Part shown: one piece after another, positions 60,880-64,000 of the stretch | How the letters are laid out: every line of letters starts with the position of its first letter | Position numbering within the stretch: position 1 is the stretch's first letter | Assembly: GCA_033439765.1 (NCBI GenBank) | Contig: JAULSN010000007.1 | Span: 2,046,001 to 2,110,000, forward strand | Origin: Lasiosphaeria ovina | Taxonomy: Eukaryota; Ascomycota; Sordariomycetes; Sordariales; Lasiosphaeriaceae | Length of the DNA: 64,000 nt | Direction of reading: 5' to 3' | Program-made: the position numbers and the translations under genes | Notes under the pieces: generated by a model | The model's database searches: none | Told to the model about the DNA's origin: nothing | What the model saw: only the letters and a program-made list of their open reading frames with translations

Positions 60880-62731
60880 ATGGCAAGCCATAACACTAAC
60901 GGACGCGTCTACTCTGTCACGCCCACCAAGGGCCGTTGCCATTTCCCACGCCGCGCACACACCCGCACTGACTCGAACGAGTCTATCAAGTCCTGGGAGT
61001 CGTTCAGTTCGGGCTCTGGTGCCGACGAGCACTTCCCCTTCTCGCCTGGCAACACCCCGATCAAGGGACGCGTCCCCATGGCATCTCTATTTGGCGAGAC
61101 TGCGGCTGGTTCCTCGTCAATCGAGTCTTCATTGGCAGCCGCGCTTGCTGCTCAGTCCTTTGGTGACAAGGCCGAGAACAAGGGTACGCGAAGCTTACTT
61201 CTCTTCGTGTCTGCCACTCATCTGCCCTCTGCCTTTGTTTTCCACTTTTTTCCTTTTCCCAGCAAGCTCATGCCTTGTATATGCTTTTCTGCCCATGACG
61301 TTGTGCGTCTCGGGTCTGCTTGTCATTTATGACTGGCCGGGCGGTCTTTGTGGCTTGGATCATCATGTTATAGTACGGCTCCAGCGCTACTTTTCTAGTG
61401 AGACATGCGTCTGCTAGGTCCGGGGTCTAGTTCCGCATCTTTCCCAGACCACCAGGCGCCACAGCGGATCTTTGATATCTCTGGCGGCGCCTGGGATTCC
61501 CCCTTTTGCCTCCCCATCCCCCAGTTGTTGGAGCACCATCCCCATGGGCCCAGCAGCCTTCGCCGGACTCCTCACTAGGCGGAGACGTTGGGATGCCAGC
61601 TCGAGTGCCGCCTCTACGAACCTTAACTGGCCTGTAACGGCCCATACTTGCAGGCCGCTGCGTCATAGCCCTGCGATTTAAGTTCTTGTCATTCAGGGCA
61701 TTTGACGTCCGGCAATGCTGACTCTTGAGCCGTTTACCAGATCCGGACACCAACCCGAATGATCCGTTCCAGGCCAACCGCTCAGACACAGACAACGGTC
61801 TTAGCCGATCTAAGCCGATTGATATTGAAATGCCAAGCTTCCGCCGCGCCAGCGGACGTGTCGAGACGCCCATTGAGCCATTGTCGGCACGTGGTGATAT
61901 TCCAGGGTACGTACATCCTGACACACCAGCAGCTATATATGCCCTCCCAAGGCCTTGACTTGCTGACCCAGTCTTTTACACAGCGCATACTTTCCCCGTC
62001 ACGAGGACCCCAAGTCCCGTGTCAGAAAGTTGCATCCGTTTGAGCAAGAGTCATTCGTCTCGCCAGTCCCGAGCCCTCAGAAAGATCTGGTAAAGGAGCG
62101 CACTGGGGCCTTTCAGCAACTCGAGCCACCGGAATTTAACTTCAACGACGATTTCATGACTGGTGTTGAATCGTTTCCGTTCCCAGCCCCCGTCGCAACA
62201 AGCACGATAGATGATACCAGTACTCCGTTGTCATCGTACCTCCCAACTGGTACGCATGAAAACTCTGGCCTCCCCTTGGGTAAATACTACCCCAACAATT
62301 GGGAACGCCGCCAACGCGCACGTCAAATGCGCCATCAGATGATGAGGCCGGGAGGAACTTCGCAGGCAGACGCACAGATCCAGCGTCCGCGTCAAATTAT
62401 CCACACTCGGTCTGGGTCGGAGGTTCAGCGGCGCCTGATCCAATATAAGCTGGATATGGTCACGCAAACTTCGATACTTGCGAGCACGTCAACAAACCAG
62501 GGCAGCTCATTCTTCGATTTGCATAAGCCAGTGTCGCCACGACTCGTGCCGTTGGGCAGCCCTGGCCCAGTTACGCCGATGTCTCTGGAGGCATCGGGCG
62601 GTGACTACATCACGCTCGGCCCGCCCATCGCACAGGGACTGGATTTCGGAGTGTCCAATGGAAAAGGAAATGGCAAGCACAACCGTGAGGGCTCGCTTGC
62701 GTCAAACGCTAGGAGCGCTATTTCGATTTGA
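60880..62731 (+). CDS. Conserved-looking disordered protein, no known domain
   Basis: Three exons: 60880-61183, 61741-61906, 61984-62731; 405 residues. The N-terminus (MASHNTNGRVYSVTPTKGRC) is followed by Arg/Ser-rich sequence, SNESIKSWESFSSGSG and an Ala-rich helix (SSLAAALAAQSFGD). The centre has YFPRHEDPKSRVRKLHPFE. A helical block (NNWERRQRARQMRHQMM) is near residue 245. I do not recognise a family; the mix of Ser/Pro-rich disorder and short conserved-looking blocks suggests a regulatory or RNA/cell-end factor, which is only a guess. The first intron would be 557 nt, and a strong acceptor inside it at 61261 leads to a frame without clear homology, so an additional exon cannot be ruled out. 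The start context (TTAAGATGG) is good. Confidence 0.75.
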
Positions 62732-62909
62732 GGCCTCACCGACTGTGTTCTTCGCCTTGGTATTTCATTTGCATGCATTGGCGGAGCGTCAAAATGGCTT
62801 GGAACTTTGCTTGATACCCATTCTTAGACTCTGGGCGCTTTGGGCGTTCATTTGCTAGCATGTATTTTAGGAGGAAGGATATTCAGTTAGTTTCTGCCGA
62901 CACAAATAT
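62732..62909. other. 3' flank, source of downstream degenerate repeats
   Basis: Sequence from about 62860 (GCATGTATTTTAGGAGG... to GGGCCCGTGTGCTC) recurs in degraded form at 63228-63310 and 63706-63870. No gene in this part. Confidence 0.4.
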
Positions 62910-63085
62910 ATGGGCCCGTGTGCTCAAAATACCTTTGGCACCCAGCTGTACAAGATCGACGAGACCGTGACGTGGGTCTGGAATTACACGAACCTGCAGG
63001 GCACGCCGACGGCCTTCGATGTACTGGCCAATTGCTCCGTGGCGACGAGGACGTGGACGCTAACGCAGAACATGACGTTTGCGAC
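62910..63085 (+). pseudogene. Truncated DUF7137-like fragment
   Basis: A GC-rich 58-codon stretch reads QLYKIDETVTWVWNYTNLQ and NCSVATRTWTLTQNMTF, the core of a fungal secreted/membrane DUF7137 protein family as I recall it. The N-terminal signal and linker and the C-terminal half with its transmembrane helix are absent: after NMTF the frame runs into unrelated, T-rich sequence. It sits between degenerate repeats, so it looks like a captured gene piece rather than a gene. Confidence 0.55.
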
Positions 63086-63219
63086 TTTTGTTCTTGTTTT
63101 CTTCATCTATCTCTTTCGTCTTCTCGCCGTGTGTTTCCTCCAGCCTCCTCTTGACGGCTTCAGTCAAACAACAACAATGACAGTTATGGCCTCATAGCGC
63201 TCCTCACCGCTCTTTACCG

Positions 63220-63900
63220 TGAGCGTGGATTTGCAGGAATGTATTTCGCGAGGGAGGATTTACTGAGCAACTAGATAGGTGACGATACAAACTAATATTA
63301 CATGGTCTCTCCCGTTTTTGCTGCTGCACCGGCAAATGCTCAACTGTGTTCCCAGTGTGTGCGTCGTGGTGATGGATATAAGCCACTTTACTTAGCTACT
63401 TGTATGATAGATCCTCCTGTGGAAGTCCCTGCTTGACCTTTATGTCTTGTCTATTCTATCAAGAGCAGAGGTAGACGCAGCCTTGGACACTCAGTAAGAT
63501 CTGTGCTCCTTTACGAGATCTTGCTAATTGTCTGAGGCTGGCGCAAAGGAGCACACTGGAGTATTTCAGCAACTTGCTCCTTTACGACTGGAGAATTTCG
63601 GAAATTCGCATTCCTCTCGTCAGCCTCGGACACTTTACAGGATCTCGTAAAAGAGCACAATGTTATATAATACGCGCCCCTGTGCTCGAAATATCCCTGA
63701 GTGCGGATTTGTAGGAGGCATGTATTTCGAGAGACTAAAAATTCACCCAGGAACTAGATAGCTGCCGCCAGAAATTAATATATGGTATCTCCCGCATACA
63801 TTCCTATGTATGATGTCTCGATGCGATGGATTTTGTGTGATATGTACCTGTGTACTCAAAATATGCCTCTGTGGACTAAATTCTTGCTTCATGTCTGGTA
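63220..63900. repeat. Degenerate partial copies of the upstream gene
   Basis: Pieces similar to coding sequence of the 60880-62731 gene (source about 62055-62115) occur at about 63470-63505, 63546-63580 and 63608-63660. Pieces similar to its 3' flank occur at about 63228-63310, 63666-63690, 63706-63796 and 63836-63870. Differences are mainly C/T and G/A changes. Confidence 0.6.
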
Positions 63901-64000
63901 TCTCCCCCAGCGTGCTGTTCCATGGAATCCCGTCTACATGAGAGAATATAACCGCACAAGTCGCTCTCGCTCGAGCAGATTTTATTATTACGTTTGAGAA

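Noticed and set aside
60365..61417. 350-codon plus frame overlapping the start of the 60880 gene
   Set aside because: It runs through a pyrimidine-rich leader and the first intron in another frame; sequence is low-complexity and lacks conserved blocks.
61427..61924. 165-codon minus frame
   Set aside because: Antisense to intron and exon 2 of the 60880 gene; no recognisable motif.

Overview
This 64-kb window looks like nuclear DNA of a filamentous ascomycete, most likely a Sordariomycete. Genes carry short introns (about 45-100 nt) with GT...AG ends and CTAAC/CTGAC-like branch sites, coding exons strongly prefer C or G in the third codon position, and recognisable proteins match Pezizomycotina families (Ssk1, mS45/Bot1, Ayg1-like hydrolase, DUF6590). 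Genus cannot be set from the sequence alone. There are no operons, CRISPR arrays or convincing tRNA genes.

Layout. 1-16 kb: Golgi syntaxin Sed5 (+), an aldo-keto reductase (+), a secreted-type single-pass membrane protein (-), an intracellular-looking GH43 glycosidase (+) and a 1310-residue class-3 lipase (-). 17-28 kb: glucosamine-6-phosphate acetyltransferase Gna1 (+), orphan coding-like exons, an Ayg1-like alpha/beta hydrolase (+), then a divergent pair of sugar/polyol dehydrogenases (a KduD-like SDR on - and a sorbitol/xylitol dehydrogenase on +) sharing a 1.4-kb promoter with CreA-like sites. 31-47 kb: a DUF6590 protein (+), a CCDC97-like protein (-), the HOG-pathway response regulator Ssk1 (+) with a coding hexanucleotide repeat, the mitoribosomal protein mS45 (+), a Tc1/mariner-type MITE and a tyrosine phosphatase (-).

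47-60 kb is gene-poor. I could support a 56-residue CxxC mini-protein made of three small exons, a four-helix membrane protein, and (weakly) one small secreted protein. Between 51 and 54.7 kb, short coding-like pieces in changing frames suggest a decayed gene. 60.9-64 kb holds one conserved-looking disordered protein (+). Downstream of it lie a truncated DUF7137-like fragment and degenerate partial copies of that gene's coding and 3' sequence, with mostly transition differences as expected of RIP.

Most genes are housekeeping (secretion, chitin precursor synthesis, osmotic signalling, mitochondrial translation) and do not form one pathway. I found no clear undescribed system; the most checkable oddities are the MITE, the mini-protein, the Ssk1 repeat and the RIP-like 3' end. 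Exon boundaries were set by eye from splice signals, reading frame and family expectation.
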